Positions 22,438 through 33,830 of a stretch of 64,000 nucleotides of DNA are shown here, one piece after another. The position numbers and the translations under genes are program-made. Under the pieces are notes generated by a model. The model was not told where the DNA came from. It saw only the letters and a list, made by a program, of their open reading frames with translations, and made no database searches. Where the stretch lies: the NCBI GenBank assembly GCA_963921935.1, contig OY998175.1, positions 151,271,309-151,335,308 of the forward strand. Reading direction: 5' to 3'. The DNA comes from Galeruca laticollis (taxonomy: Eukaryota; Arthropoda; Insecta; Coleoptera; Chrysomelidae). Numbering within the stretch: position 1 is the stretch's first letter; every line of letters starts with the position of its first letter.

Positions 22438-25400
22438 ATTATTATTATTATTATTTTTTTGTTCGTGTATGGGCATCAACTACTTAGAATTATTAGCGCA
22501 TTCACAGATTAATCTAGTTCAACTTTTTTAAATATCTCTGTAAATATTATTTGATCTAAGAAGGGTAAGTACTTTTTTAGCCGCATTTCCGTTATCCAAA
22601 CATTTTTTAGGTAAAGGTAGTTGCCGTCTGCTAATTTCATATTTGGGGCAATCAATTAAAGTATGTTGCACTGATAATGTGGTCTGAGAGGTATTGCATA
22701 GTGGTTGTCTTTGCCCTCTCAGCATATAGCACGAGGTAAGCCTTGTATGACCTATTCTTAGCCTAGTAATTATGGTTTGTTCCTTTCTGCTAAATTCTGT
22801 AGAAGCGTTTTCTTCTTCAATCGATGGTTTTATTTCTTTTAGTTGTGTTTGTTGATACATCCATTCCCTTTTCCATTTTTGCAATATTTTTTGTTTCAAG
22901 TAATTTTGTTGATCTTGAAATCTTATGGTATATCTTCGACGTGTTCACTATTCGCTGCCTGTTTGGCGGCTTCATCTACAATTTCGTTGCCATGAATCCC
23001 CACGTGACTGGGTATCCACATAAACTTTACTGTTTTACCCTGTTCTTGGAGCCACTTTAAAGACGCATGAATTCTTCTGACAATAGAATCGTTGTTGAAA
23101 ATATTTTCAATCGCCTGAAGTGAACTTAGAGAGTCACATAATATTAGGGTTGTTTGGATATCCAGTTGATCTATATATTTTAAGGATTGCCAGATTGCAT
23201 ATAATTCGCACGTATATACACTCGAATTCTGAGGAAGGGTCCATGAGAATTTTTGATTGTTACATACAAAAGCGCTTCCACAGCCGTCATCTGTTTTTGA
23301 ACTATCCGTATAGATAATATGACATCGTCCCTGTTGTTCTAGTATAATATTAATTTCTGTCAGATAAATGTCTTTTGTATTATCTTGTTTTTTATAAATA
23401 GTACATTCCTTGTAGACATGTGGCTTATTATTTGTCCATGGCGCAATGTCATATTCATCTATTGGGTATGTGTTGGTCAATTCTTCCTGTAAGCTTTCAA
23501 TTAATTCATGAAGTCTTCCAGTTGCTGGTCTGGTAATAGTGCTTCGACCGTCAAATACTTCTAACTATTCTTTGGAGAACATCTTTGTATATACTGGGTG
23601 TGACTGTTGAGACGACATCTTAATTGCGTAGTTGCATAGCAGAGTTTGTCTCCGATATTCTAATGGTGGTACACCCGTTTCACTACATAAAGAAAAATAT
23701 GGGCTTGTTCGAAATGCTCCCAATGCATACCTCAAAGCTTTTCCTTGTATAGACTCCAAAATTTGTAATTTTGATTTTCGTGCGGATCCATATATGATCG
23801 ACCCATAATCAATTTTAGAGAGAATTATAGATTTGTACAACGTTATCAGCATTCTCCTGTCGTAGCCGCAAGTTAAATGTGCCATCACTTTCATGAAATT
23901 TAACCTTCTGTGACATTTATCTGCAACATATTGAATATGGTCCTTCCAGTATAACTTTCTATCTAATATTAGACCCAAAAACATTGTGGAATTTTTTTGA
24001 ATAATCGGTGCCCCATCCAAGTTAATGTTAGGTTCCTGGTGTTGTTTTCTTAGTCTACAAAAATGAACGAGGTGGGTTTTACCTATAGAAAATTTAAAAC
24101 CACTTCTCTCTGCATTTTGTGATATTTGGTCAACTGCCTGCTGAATTTTGTTTTCTAAATGCTCAGTTGGATGTCCTTTTATAAATATGGCTATGTCGTC
24201 CACAAATAAACTTCGTCCAACTTCTTTGGGTACGTTTTCAAAGATCCCATTTATAGCCATCGCAAACAGAATAGCACTCAAGGGGGAACCTTGTGGCACA
24301 CCATTTTGCAATATTCTTGTCTCTGAGAACGTTTGATTGAATTGAACTTTAAATACTCTGTCAGACAGAAAACTGTCAATAAATTTTGGTAACTCCCCTC
24401 TAAAGCCCCAATCAGACATTTTCTTCAATATTCCGTATCTCCAAGTTGTGTCAAATGCTTTCTCCAAATCGAAAAACACTGCCAGGACATGTTTCCTTTC
24501 AGCAAATGCAGTTTGGATTTCGTGTTCAATGTAGATCAATTGGTCTGTTGTAGAACGGTTTTTTCTAAAGCCCATTTGGTATTCTGATAATAGTTTCTTG
24601 TTTTCCAAAGTCCACATTAGCCTAGTTGCGACCATTTTTTCTAGAACTTTTCCTAAACAACAAGTTAGTGATATAGGTCGATAACTTGAGGAGTTTTGCA
24701 GATCTTTGCCAAATTTGGGAATAGGTTTAACTATTGCTGTTTTCCATTTGCTTCGGTAAGTATGTGTTTTCAATATTTGATTATAGAGATAAACTAACTG
24801 TTTTTTTACGTTTTCAGGAAGGTGTTCAATTAATTCGTAAGTGATTTTATCACAACCCGGAGCAGTATTTTTTGATGAGAGAAGTGCTTCTTCTACTTCC
24901 ATTAATGTGAAAGGAAAATTATACGAGCAGTGCTGGCCGCTAGAGAAGTCTAAACCTATATTTTCTTGTTGAAATTTAATATCCTTAAATATTTGACTAT
25001 AGTTTTCTGACGCGCTTACTTCTTCAAATTGCTTGCTAAAACATTCAACTATTTGTTGAGGATCACATATGGAAGTATTATTTATTGTTAGTGAAGGGCT
25101 TACTGCTTGAAAGTTTTTCCCGATTATCTTCCTTGTTTTCTGCCAAACCTTTGTCATTGGAGTATAATGTCTAACTGTTACTAAATATTCGTTCCAGCTA
25201 TTCCTTTTGCTCTTTATAACAATATATCTTTCTTTCGATTTTAGTCTTTTAAATTTTAGCATATTTTCTATTGTTGGACTTTTTTTGAAGATATTATATG
25301 CCTGATGTTTATTTTTAATTGCAATAGCCACTTCTTTGTTCCACCAGGGTACATTTCTTTGTCTTTGTATACCTCCTGATTTTGGTATTGATTCGTTTGC

Positions 25401-26110
25401 AGCTAAAATTATACTTTCTGTAATAGATTCGACTTGTGCTTCAACTGACGTGTGTGGTTGTATAATACTTTGACGCTCGAATACGTTTGTATATTTACTC
25501 CAGTCGGCTTTCTTTAAGATCCACTTTTGAATAGTTATATCTTTCGTATACCTATTTGCAAATTCTATAGATATTGGTACATGTTCATCTGCATATTTCC
25601 CTAATGTAGTCCATTTTAAAATGGGGGTTATATTTGGTGTACATATTGATAGATCTATAGCTGTCATATTATTTGATCTTGTATTGATGTATGTACCTTC
25701 ACCTGTGTTTAGTATGGTTAAATCGAAGTCGTCTACTAATTGTTTTACTGTTCTTCCCCTCGCATCTGTTTTATTTGATCCCCACAATGTGTTAGGCGAG
25801 TTAAGGTCACCTACTATTAGGAATGGAGGTGTTAGCTGTTGAATCAACTTTCCATTTCAGTATAGCTCCATTGAATATCTGGTAAATAAATATTACATAT
25901 CGTCATTTGTTGTGGATATTGTACACGGATTGCAACAGCTTGAATGTTTGTGTTTAGTACGACTTCCTTGACATTTAAGTTATCTTTCGATAAAATCATG
26001 ACTCCGCCTCTAGCCCTTATGTTTGGGGCTACCTCACGACGGAACGAGTTATATCCTCTTGCTGAGAAACTTTCTCCTGGTTTTAAATGGGTTAAAAATC
26101 GACATAAAAT
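22438..26110 (-). mobile_element. I-clade LINE, 5'-truncated, nearly intact ORF2, (AAT)n tail
   Basis: On the minus strand the element enters inside the endonuclease at about 26100 and runs through RT and RNase H to an (AAT)n tail at 22438-22455. RNase H together with a TAA-repeat tail is characteristic of the I clade (the Drosophila I factor also ends in TAA repeats). ORF1 and the start of ORF2 are missing. The tail abuts hAT sequence directly. Confidence 0.85.
22528..26100 (-). pseudogene. I-clade ORF2: endonuclease, reverse transcriptase, RNase H
   Basis: The endonuclease begins near 26100 (ARGGVMILSKDN, CNIYLPD). It shifts frame near 25850 and continues as FLIVGDLNSPNTLWGS, which carries the catalytic GDxN. 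The 760-codon frame 25847-23565 includes RT motifs SYRPISLTCCLGKVLEKM, AVFFDLEKAFDTTW, GVPQGSPLSAILF and the catalytic SLFVDDIAIF. It ends at a single in-frame TAG. The same frame resumes (23480-22923) with RNase H: IIYTDSSKTDDGCGSAF, CELYAIWQSL, LILCDSLSSLQA and WIPSHVGIHGNEIVDEAAK, giving the D-E-D-D set. After another shift near 22920, a cysteine/histidine-rich end (22899-22528) follows. Few lesions imply a young copy. Confidence 0.85.
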
Positions 26111-26227
26111 AATATTATAATATGTTTTGGTAGAGAAATGTAATACTCGTGTAAAAGTGTAAAATATATGTATTTATATGATTAAAAAATATGAATAAAA
26201 TTTTCTAAATAATTTCTTATCATTATA

Positions 26228-26411
26228 TCAAAGATCATTTTGGGAGATTATTGTCATCTCCTCTAAAGAATTCGAAGATCTTGGGCCCCGATCTGGGGTT
26301 ATCGAAATATTTATCTGAGATGCGCTTGTTATTTCACAAGATGTTGATTCCATTTTCTCTTCTGCTTTTTTTCTTGGTTTGCCTTTTGGCCATCCTCTTT
26401 TTCCTTTCTTC
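26228..26411 (-). pseudogene. possible R4/Dong-like LINE N-terminal scrap
   Basis: Immediately downstream of the (AAT)n tract, on the minus strand, a 50-60 residue frame begins with KRGWPKGKPRKKAEEK and continues serine/threonine-rich. An AT-hook-like basic start fits the N-terminus of an R4/Dong-type protein, but no diagnostic domain is present. It is bounded by the tract on one side and by AT-rich sequence before the I-clade LINE on the other. Confidence 0.3.
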
Positions 26412-27026
26412 ATTATTATTATTATTATTATTATTATTTTCTTATTTTTATGTTTGTTCTCACAGCGATAGTCGGCCTCAGCGGCAAGACTTTCGTTGGG
26501 TGTACTTATTCCAGAAAAGATCTCACGATGTTTGTCGCATCTAAGACTACATGTTTGTCGCATCTAAGACTACAGATTTTTACATCGGTCGATATGCTGA
26601 CTCAGGAATACCGAAGTTTTTGAGGGAACTACTCAGTTTCTTTGGAATTAGTCCCATACAAGACAAAACGATTGGAATGATTTTAACTTCCTCAAGGTTC
26701 CACATTTCTTTTATTTCTGTTTTTAGCTCAGCATATTTGTTTAATTTTTCATTGTACTTATCTTCTATTTTGAAATTATTTGGGACCGATATGTCAATTA
26801 TCAGAGCTTCCTTGGATTGTTTCTTAATAACTGTGATATCGGGTCTGTTGTGTCTTATTGTTAAGTCCGTCATGATTATCTTATCCCATGTCTTATCACC
26901 TGGTCTTGTATACCAATCATAAAACCTTCAGTTTCTGGAAAAAGTGTTCCAGTTTTAAGCCACTCAACGGATTTAATTTCATCTACTGTAGTATTCTGCA
27001 GGTCATTAATAAATCTTCCGTGTAAT
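26412..27026 (-). pseudogene. R4/Dong-like LINE 3' fragment, zinc knuckle deleted
   Basis: The fragment starts beside an (AAT)n tract at 27027 and reads LHGRFINDLQNTTVDEIKSV and LFPETEGFMIGIQDQVI, matching the neighbouring copy. It then jumps over the CCHC segment directly to the restriction-like endonuclease: RHNRPDITVIKK, ALIIDISVPNN, KIIPIVLSCMG and PKKLSSSLKNFGI. The RPD...IDISVP pattern is that of the PD-(D/E)XK-type nuclease at the C-terminus of R2/R4/Dong elements. A short 3' UTR with a duplicated ATGCGACAAACAT word leads to a second (AAT)n tract at 26412-26439. Confidence 0.7.
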
Positions 27027-28690
27027 TTATTATTATTATTATTATTTTAGGAATTCACAAGGTTTTTGTTCCCTGGATTTCTTCTTTATATGGGCGGGCC
27101 AAGTATAAACGAAGTCTATTGTGCTCTAAGAAACGAGCGGACTATATTGCATGTGTGCAAAATGACGCTTTTTTGTATTCGATTGTGTATATTTTCAGGT
27201 ATGTCGAGTTCTGTCAGATGTTCTGTGAATTTTTTGTGGATGATACCAGTAGCAGACATAATCAACGGAATAATGGTGACCGCCTTTTGCTTCCAAATTC
27301 TCTCCAGTTCTATTGCGAGGGGGGTGTATTTTTGTATTTTTTCCGAATATTTGTTTGTTATATTGTGATCGGTAGGGATGGAAACGTCTATGAGGTAGGT
27401 GTGTTTGTTTTTCTTGTCAGTAAATGTGATGGCGGGCCTGTTGCATGCTAATGTTTGTCTGATTGTATCGTTTTGTCCCAGTATATTTTGTATTCCTGGT
27501 TTTCCAGTATTTCGGATGGCGTGTACTGGTAGTGAGGTACGGTTTTGTTTATTAGTGAAAGTTTATATGCCATTTGCTGGTAGATGATTTTTGCGACTGT
27601 GTTGTGTCGCTCCAGGTATTTGGTTGATGCAAGACTCTTGCAGCCGTTGGTTATATGCTCTATTGTTTCTCTGTCTGAATGGCATCTTCTGCATTTGTCA
27701 TTTGTAACTGAGGGGTCTTTTAATATGTATTTGCTATAAGTTTTCGTTTTTATTACTTTATCTTGTATAGCATGCATGAATCCTTCAGTTTCAGGGAAGA
27801 GGTCACCCTTCTGAAGCCATTTATGTGTTAGTCCTTTATCGATGTCTTCACCTTGTGTCTGATTGAAGTATCGTCCGTGTAGTTCTTTGCTTGCCCATCT
27901 TTGTATTTTCTCTTTGTATGTGGTTTTCTGGTCCTTCAGTGAAAGGTCGGTGTTGTGTAAGTCTAGTGGAGTGTAGTTAATGTCGGCGTGTACTATTGCT
28001 AGGTGAAGTTCGCTTTGGGACTTTTTGTCATGAAAGTATTTTCTTAGGTTTGAGATTTGCGTGTCGTGTAGTTGGTGGATGTCAAGAACTCCTCTCCCAC
28101 CATCTGCTCGAGGTAAAGTAATTATTTCTATACAGGCGTTAGTGTGATGCATATGGTGTTTTTTCAGTAGTGTTCTGGTCTGTCTGTTGATATTTTCGAG
28201 ATCTGTCGGTGTTCACTTGAGAATTGCGAATGAGTAAGTGAGCGTTGGTATGGCATAAGAGTTTATGGCTTTCGTAAGGTTTCTGGATGTGAGTTTACTT
28301 TTTAGTAATTGTGTGAGTCTCTTCGTATATTTTTGTATGAAATTGTTTTGGAGTTCTGTATGGTTGAGTTTGATTGTTTGTTCGATGCCAAGATATTTGT
28401 ATGTGTCGTCTTCATCCATGTACTCTATTATGCCTCCTGTAGTCCTGATGCCCTCGGTGTTTGTTCACTTGCCACGCTCTATGCTGTTAATTTTGCATTT
28501 ATTTAACCCGAATTCCATTTTTATGTCGTTGGACATGGTTTCTGTTATTTTAATAAGGGAGTTCATTTGTGTTCTTGTCGAACTGAATAGTTTGATGTCG
28601 TCCATGTAGAAAAGGTGATTGATTTTATAATTGTTGTTCTTGTTGAATTTGATGGTGAATCCTTGTTTTGTTTTAGAGAGGGCCTGAGAT
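27027..28690 (-). pseudogene. R4/Dong-like LINE 3' half: RT end, CCHC knuckle, restriction-like endonuclease
   Basis: The minus strand begins just before the RT catalytic box (HLFYMDDIKLFSS near 28610) and continues through EFGLNKCKI and YKYLGIEQT. Stops and shifts separate this from a 234-residue frame (27448-28152) with the text ADGGRGVLDIHQLH and LHGRYFNQTQ. The zinc knuckle CRRCHSDRETIEHITNGC (C-x2-C-x7-H-x4-C) follows, then the endonuclease in another frame (ANRPAITFTDK, TYLIDVSIP, IPLIMSATGI). The RT fingers and everything 5' are missing. An (AAT)n tract at 27027-27047 forms its 3' tail. LINEs with this nuclease make the first nick at a specific target. Confidence 0.75.
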
Positions 28691-28912
28691 ATTATTATTA
28701 TTATTATTATTATTACAATAGAAATGAGGGCTGAGGTAAGAACCTATGAAGCCCATGATATGAAAACATAAATAAGTGCTTAAACGCCTAAACATAATCA
28801 ATGACAAATTAACAAAATCGTAGTTATCAACAATAACCGCAACAACTATACAGCGAAAAAGGATATAAATAAAACAAATTCAGATAAATAATAAATGCAA
28901 CAATGCGCACTA

Positions 28913-31570
28913 TTAACTATTAAGTAGAAGTCTATCAATTCTGTTCTTAATTGCGTTAACTGATGGTGCGTCAACAACATCATCAGGAAGATTGTTCCAG
29001 ACATCAAACACTCTGTTTGGTGAGAAGTGCTGTCTTACTCGGGATCTAAAGGACTCCTTCTTAAGTTTAAATGGGTGACCTCTCAGTCTAAGATCAGTGT
29101 TGAATAGAAACATAGATTGAAGATCACCAAAGTTTTACTTAATAATTTCATAACATAATATCAAGTCTCCCCGAAGTCGACGGTCTTGAAACGAGATGAG
29201 ATTCGCTCCAGTCAGTCGCTCCTCATATGAAGGCCTAACGCGACAGAATGCAAGTCTAGTAGCCCACCTTTGCACGTTTTTTAATAAAACTTGTTCGCGA
29301 ATAAGATCGAGATACAACACATGACCCGAATATTCTAAAATAGGACGCACGTAACATTTGTACAGTTTACAGTAAGTTTCAAGTGACACTCTAGAGAACG
29401 ATTTTTGTATCAGATAGAGTCTGGATTTCGCGCGGTTGCATACAGACGCAACATGTTCACTCCACGATAAATTTCAGTTCACTAAGATGCCTAGGTCATC
29501 ATGGCTGGTAACCGTATTTAGTATCTGCCCATTTAAGTTGTATGATAAATTGGGATTGGTATTGCCAACGTGGAGTACATTACATTTATTAATGTTCAGG
29601 GGACGCAACCAGTCCAAACACCACCGCTGTATAGTGTGTAGGTCATTTTGGAGGGTGAGATGGTCTCTTAAAGGGTTAGCAAATATTTTTGTGTCATCGG
29701 CATAAAAATAAACTGAGTTTGAGACCAATATTTGAAGATCGCTTGCGTAAGCAACAAACAGCAATGGGAAAAGTACGGAACCCTGTGGAACACCACTAGA
29801 AACTGGCCTGTCATTGGAGAACTCTCGGCCGACTCTGACTTTATACATCCTGTCCAATAAAAAAGTGGAGATCCATACATTCAGGCTACCCCGTTTGCCA
29901 AAGTGGTCTAATTTATATAAAAGTCTTCTTTTTGGGACTTTGTCGAAGGCCTTGGAGAAGTCCAAATAAATGACGTCAATCGGCTCTCTGTTGTCTAAAG
30001 CTTTTGTCCAGTCATTAACACAGTGAAGAAGATTGGACATGGTAGAGCGACCTCAAACAAAACCATGTCGGTGAAGAGGTATGACATTTTGTTGAAGAAG
30101 GAACTTAGACATGGCCTCACTAATAATAGATTCCATATTTGTACAAACAATAAGTACCAGGCTTACTGGTCGGTAATTGCTTGGATCCAGTTTATTGCCC
30201 TTCTTGAATATAGGAGTAACTGACGCCGATTTCCAGATTGGTAGAATAGAACATTGCGTGAAAGAGGCATTCATGATGATTGAAAGTGGATAGGAAATTG
30301 AGTCTGCACATTTTTTAAGAAACATTACTCGTAAACCATCAAGACCAGGAGAAGTGTTCGTCTTGATATTTAAAATTTTGTCTTTAATTTGCTGGTGTGA
30401 AAATTCAATATTACTAAGGGATTCTAAGACACGGGCACCAAATATTGGAGGCAAAGTGTCATCAATTGGTTCAGAAGTAAAAGCATCAGAAAAACTAATG
30501 GACAACGTTTCGGAAGTTTCATAATTAGGCGAACATAATACTCCATCACTTTTCCTAAGTAAAGAGACACCAACTTTAGACGAAAGACAGGAACGCATGT
30601 GCTTAAAAAACTTTTTAGGGTTGCCACTATTAGCAATACTTTCCTCGAAACCTCTTCTGGCGTTAGCCAACCGACTAATTATTGTATTAGAGAATCTTCT
30701 GTGAGTTGAGAAATCTTCATTATTGTTGGTGCGTTTTAATCTTCTCCCCAAATTTCGTTTATGTTTTATCAAATCATGTATTTCACTATTGATCCATGGC
30801 TTTAATTTGTTACGGAAAATTCTTTTTTCTCTCGTATTCTCATTCAAACATTTTGTTACCGTGTCATAGAAACATTTCCATAAATGTATACAGTTATTAT
30901 TATCATGCAATATGTTATTCCAATTGATGGACGAGAGAGTACAATTGACATTTATAAAATTTGTTACTTCGATAGTCATGTAATTCTTATCATCGTCAGC
31001 AGCGGGTAAGTTAAGTTGAATATTGACAGTTTTTGCTGCATGATCGGACTTACCTATTGGTGAACTGATCTCCAGGCATGATAGCAAACATTCGTCATTG
31101 GTCAAAATAAGATCGAAGGTAGAAGGATTATTATTGTGTCGGAAACGAGTAGGTTCGTGGACAACTTGGGTTAAATTCGAGTTTTGGATAAACTGCATAA
31201 ATAAATTGTTTGCATTATTGCCCTCAGTAATATTTATGATCGGCCATGATATATCCGAAAAATTGAAATCCCCAATGATAACTAGATTGTCAAGCATGGA
31301 TAACTCATCCAGTTTATCAAGGAGAGTGACATTATCTGCCAATTGTGAGTCGCTTGGACGACATATGCAGGCTAAGTGTATGGACATGAGACTTTTCGAT
31401 ATTTTAATGCATATAGCATCAATGTTTGGGACAATTATATCTATTTCAGATACAAAAAATTACTAGTTATATAATCAGAGATATATATGCAGACACCCCC
31501 TCCAAGAAGGTTGGGTCTATCGGTTCGAAAAATAGTAGCCATCAATTCGAACCACTGAGTCCGAAATTGA
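28913..31570 (-). pseudogene. CR1-group ORF2: endonuclease and reverse transcriptase
   Basis: The endonuclease opens with a shifted piece near 31500 (NLLGGGVCIYI) and continues in a 444-codon frame from 31387: SIHLACICRPSD, VIIGDFNFSDISW with the GDFN catalytic motif, and SPIGKSDHAA near the catalytic histidine. The linker runs to NTSPGLDGLRVMFLKK and NYRPVSL. A stop near 30053 is followed by RT core 30040-29474: YLDFSKAFDKVPKR, SSGVPQGSVLFPLLF and the intact FYADDTKIF box. Further pieces (29389-29135, 29113-28913) give the thumb and C-terminus (YVRPILEY, RLRGHPFKLKKESF, VFDVWNNLPDDVV). Several frameshifts make it inactive. Confidence 0.85.
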
Positions 31571-31903
31571 AGGCTTAAGCCAAGTTTCGCTGATAAGTAT
31601 TATGGAGTGTTTGATTAAATCAACCCAACATACAAATTCATTAAATTTGGCACATATGGAGCCAAGATTAGTATAAAGTAACAACCAGTTTTCAAAATTT
31701 TGAGAAGAGCATTTATTGGCGAAATATAACTATTTTTGGTGATCCTCGTATACATTTTATGGTAAGGTTCTTCTCTCCGTTATTGGTGCGATTCTCCAGT
31801 TCTTTGCGCAATTTTGTAAAAAACAATTGTTGTGTTGGAGTTTTGTCATCCATAATGGAAAATTTGCTGGTTGAGCGAGTCTCTGAAACCTTTTTCTTAT
31901 TTT

Positions 31904-32371
31904 TTAGAATGTATTTGGGAAGCGCTGATTTGGTTTGCCTATTCGATAAAATGTGACCGAAGAGGTGGGACAGCCGACAGCGTCGAGTACTTCCTTAATT
32001 GCAGCTCGGTCACATTCTTTTTTAACGATGGAATCCCCGTCAATTTCTGGTACACCCTTAATCAAAATATTTTTGGCACGGACCATGCGTTCGACAGCCT
32101 CGTTCGCAATTTTGTCGGTGATTTCGACGGAGTTAATTGCCTCCACAGTGGCAATTTTATTTTTTAACGTATTTAACTCGGCTGTAAGAGTAGCAATATG
32201 ATTATCTATCTTTGTCTGCAGATCAGTCTTAAAATCAGTAAAGAGTTTCTTTAAGTCGAGAAAATTTCCCAAGTTGGCCACGCAAGAGCTACACATAATA
32301 CTCAAACCTCGAACTTTCTGACGCGTTACGCGATCAGACGCAGATATCCCTGTACATTCCATGATTGTCAC
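31904..32371 (-). pseudogene. LINE ORF1 fragment (coiled coil and RRM-like start)
   Basis: The 155-residue frame starts within CSSCVANLGNF, has a heptad-like stretch (LQTKIDNHIATLTAELNTLK, about residues 50-75) that looks like a coiled coil, then AKNILIKGVPEIDGD and a FYRIGKPN segment. These are typical of CR1/L1-type ORF1 nucleic-acid chaperones, which bind element RNA. The frame then breaks, and the C-terminal half survives only in pieces down to about 31780. Confidence 0.65.
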
Positions 32372-33830
32372 AAGTTAAACCAGCTTCAGCAGCATTCTCG
32401 CCAGCCATATTTTTTATATTTCTTGTTCGTCGAGGAGTTATTTCGATGCCGAGATCTTCACATATATTTTTAGCATAATCAAGTCCATCGTTGACCAGAA
32501 CATCTCGATTGTCGACTAGAAACTATTCCAACGCATGCATTTTTATAGCACATTGGTGCACGTTCAGTCCTTTCGTCTGGGAGATATAATTGTACACCAT
32601 TTACTTCACGGAGTACTTGGCTCCATAGCCCAAGGAAAGCAAAAATTGAAGCGACTCGAAATCAGTAAGCAATAAACTAGCGTCTGATAGTATCGCTGCA
32701 TTTTCCGCTGTGTTTCCTGCAAGTAATTTCAACACTTCAAATATCTCACTGTAATGGGTCTTGATGACAGCTACGGTTTCATATCTTGACTCCTTGGCTT
32801 GTAACGTCGGTAAGAGATTTCCAGCGGTGAGTAGAAGATGAAAAGTAATTGAAAATCCTCTCCATAGTACCAAAGAACGTCACCGAGTCCACTACGATTG
32901 ATGCTACATATACACCCGCCAGATTTAATTAACGATTAGTGCATGCAACAAACTAGGCATTTTGATTAACTGCCTTGATACGCATTTGTAGACCAGAATG
33001 TGTTCCCGACATGACAGCTGCATTATTATATGCCTGTCCACAGAAATTTTGGATATCCAGTCCATCGCTTTCAGTTTTGTCCAAAAACATTTCAATCATA
33101 TCTCAGCGTTTTTTCTTTAGTTTCAAGAAAGTCTATGAATGATTCAATCACGTGCTCCTTGGTGCCGTCGATTCTCACATAAGGCAGTATTTGGCTCGCC
33201 CGGTCCTAGTGTAAGAAATCTGACGTACTGTCGAACACAATAGTGAAATGCTTGGCTTCCTCCCCAAACAATGAATGATTTCATTTTGAATTTTAGGTGA
33301 TATGTAAGGTACACTAACTTTCTTCTGCAGCTTCAGCTTTGCGAGGTGTTCACCAAGAACCGGATCGTTCTTGCCGTGAAGATGCACGAGTCCTAGAAAG
33401 TTTCCTATATTTTTAGTGTCATTTTCTTTTACGATTTCTCTATGACCTCGCAAAGCCAGATTTTGTTTAGCAAGAAATCTGATGATGTGCAGTATCCTGA
33501 TCAGTACTAGTCTCCACTTTTGCTCTTCTTTGACAACCACGTTTGGTTCTTTCTTGTCGATCGTTGCACCAACTTGAAGTCTTATCTCCAAAGATTTCCA
33601 TTTATTCTTGTTATCATTATGTACTGGGCTAGATTCATGTTCCGGAACTTTGGGTTTTAGTTTCCACTGCTTTTTGAAACCATTAATACTGTTGAATCCA
33701 GGTTTATCGCTGGCGACCCCAAACAAACGACAACAGAAACAGAACAATGATTCCTTAAAAGAAGAATAGGCCATCCCTGTTCACAGAACCTTTTCTTCAT
33801 TTGGGAAAGACCGGAAAAACCAATCCCGGC
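32372..33830 (-). pseudogene. hAT transposase N-terminal and middle part of copy B
   Basis: The N-terminal frame (33774-33175) is a TTF-type zinc region (SLFCFCCRLFG ... GFNSINGFKKQWK ... HESSPVH) followed by a helical part with RFLAKQNLALRGH and LHGKNDPVLGEHLAKL, text common to DUF4371/ZMYM hAT-derived proteins. Stops and shifts follow around 33.2-32.9 kb. A 90-residue frame (32873-32601) then matches 800-960 of copy A. The reading ends at about 32372 where the LINE insertion begins. Transposase here would bind element ends and cut, but it is multiply broken. Confidence 0.75.

Larger units (their letters stand above)
28691..32371 (-). mobile_element. CR1-group LINE with both ORFs partly present and an (AAT)n tail
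   Basis: On the minus strand the element starts beside hAT sequence at about 32371, carries an ORF1 fragment (32371-31904), an endonuclease/RT ORF2 (about 31570-28913) and ends in an (AAT)n tract at 28691-28715. The ORF1-ORF2 junction around 31600-31900 is degraded. It is the outermost LINE on the 5' side of the nest. Confidence 0.8.

Noticed and set aside
26251..27587. Several plus-strand frames of 60-123 codons over the R4/Dong-like fragments
   Set aside because: They are antisense to clear RT, zinc-knuckle and nuclease codons on the minus strand.
30023..32201. Plus-strand frames over the CR1-like LINE
   Set aside because: They are antisense shadows of the ORF1 and ORF2 codons.
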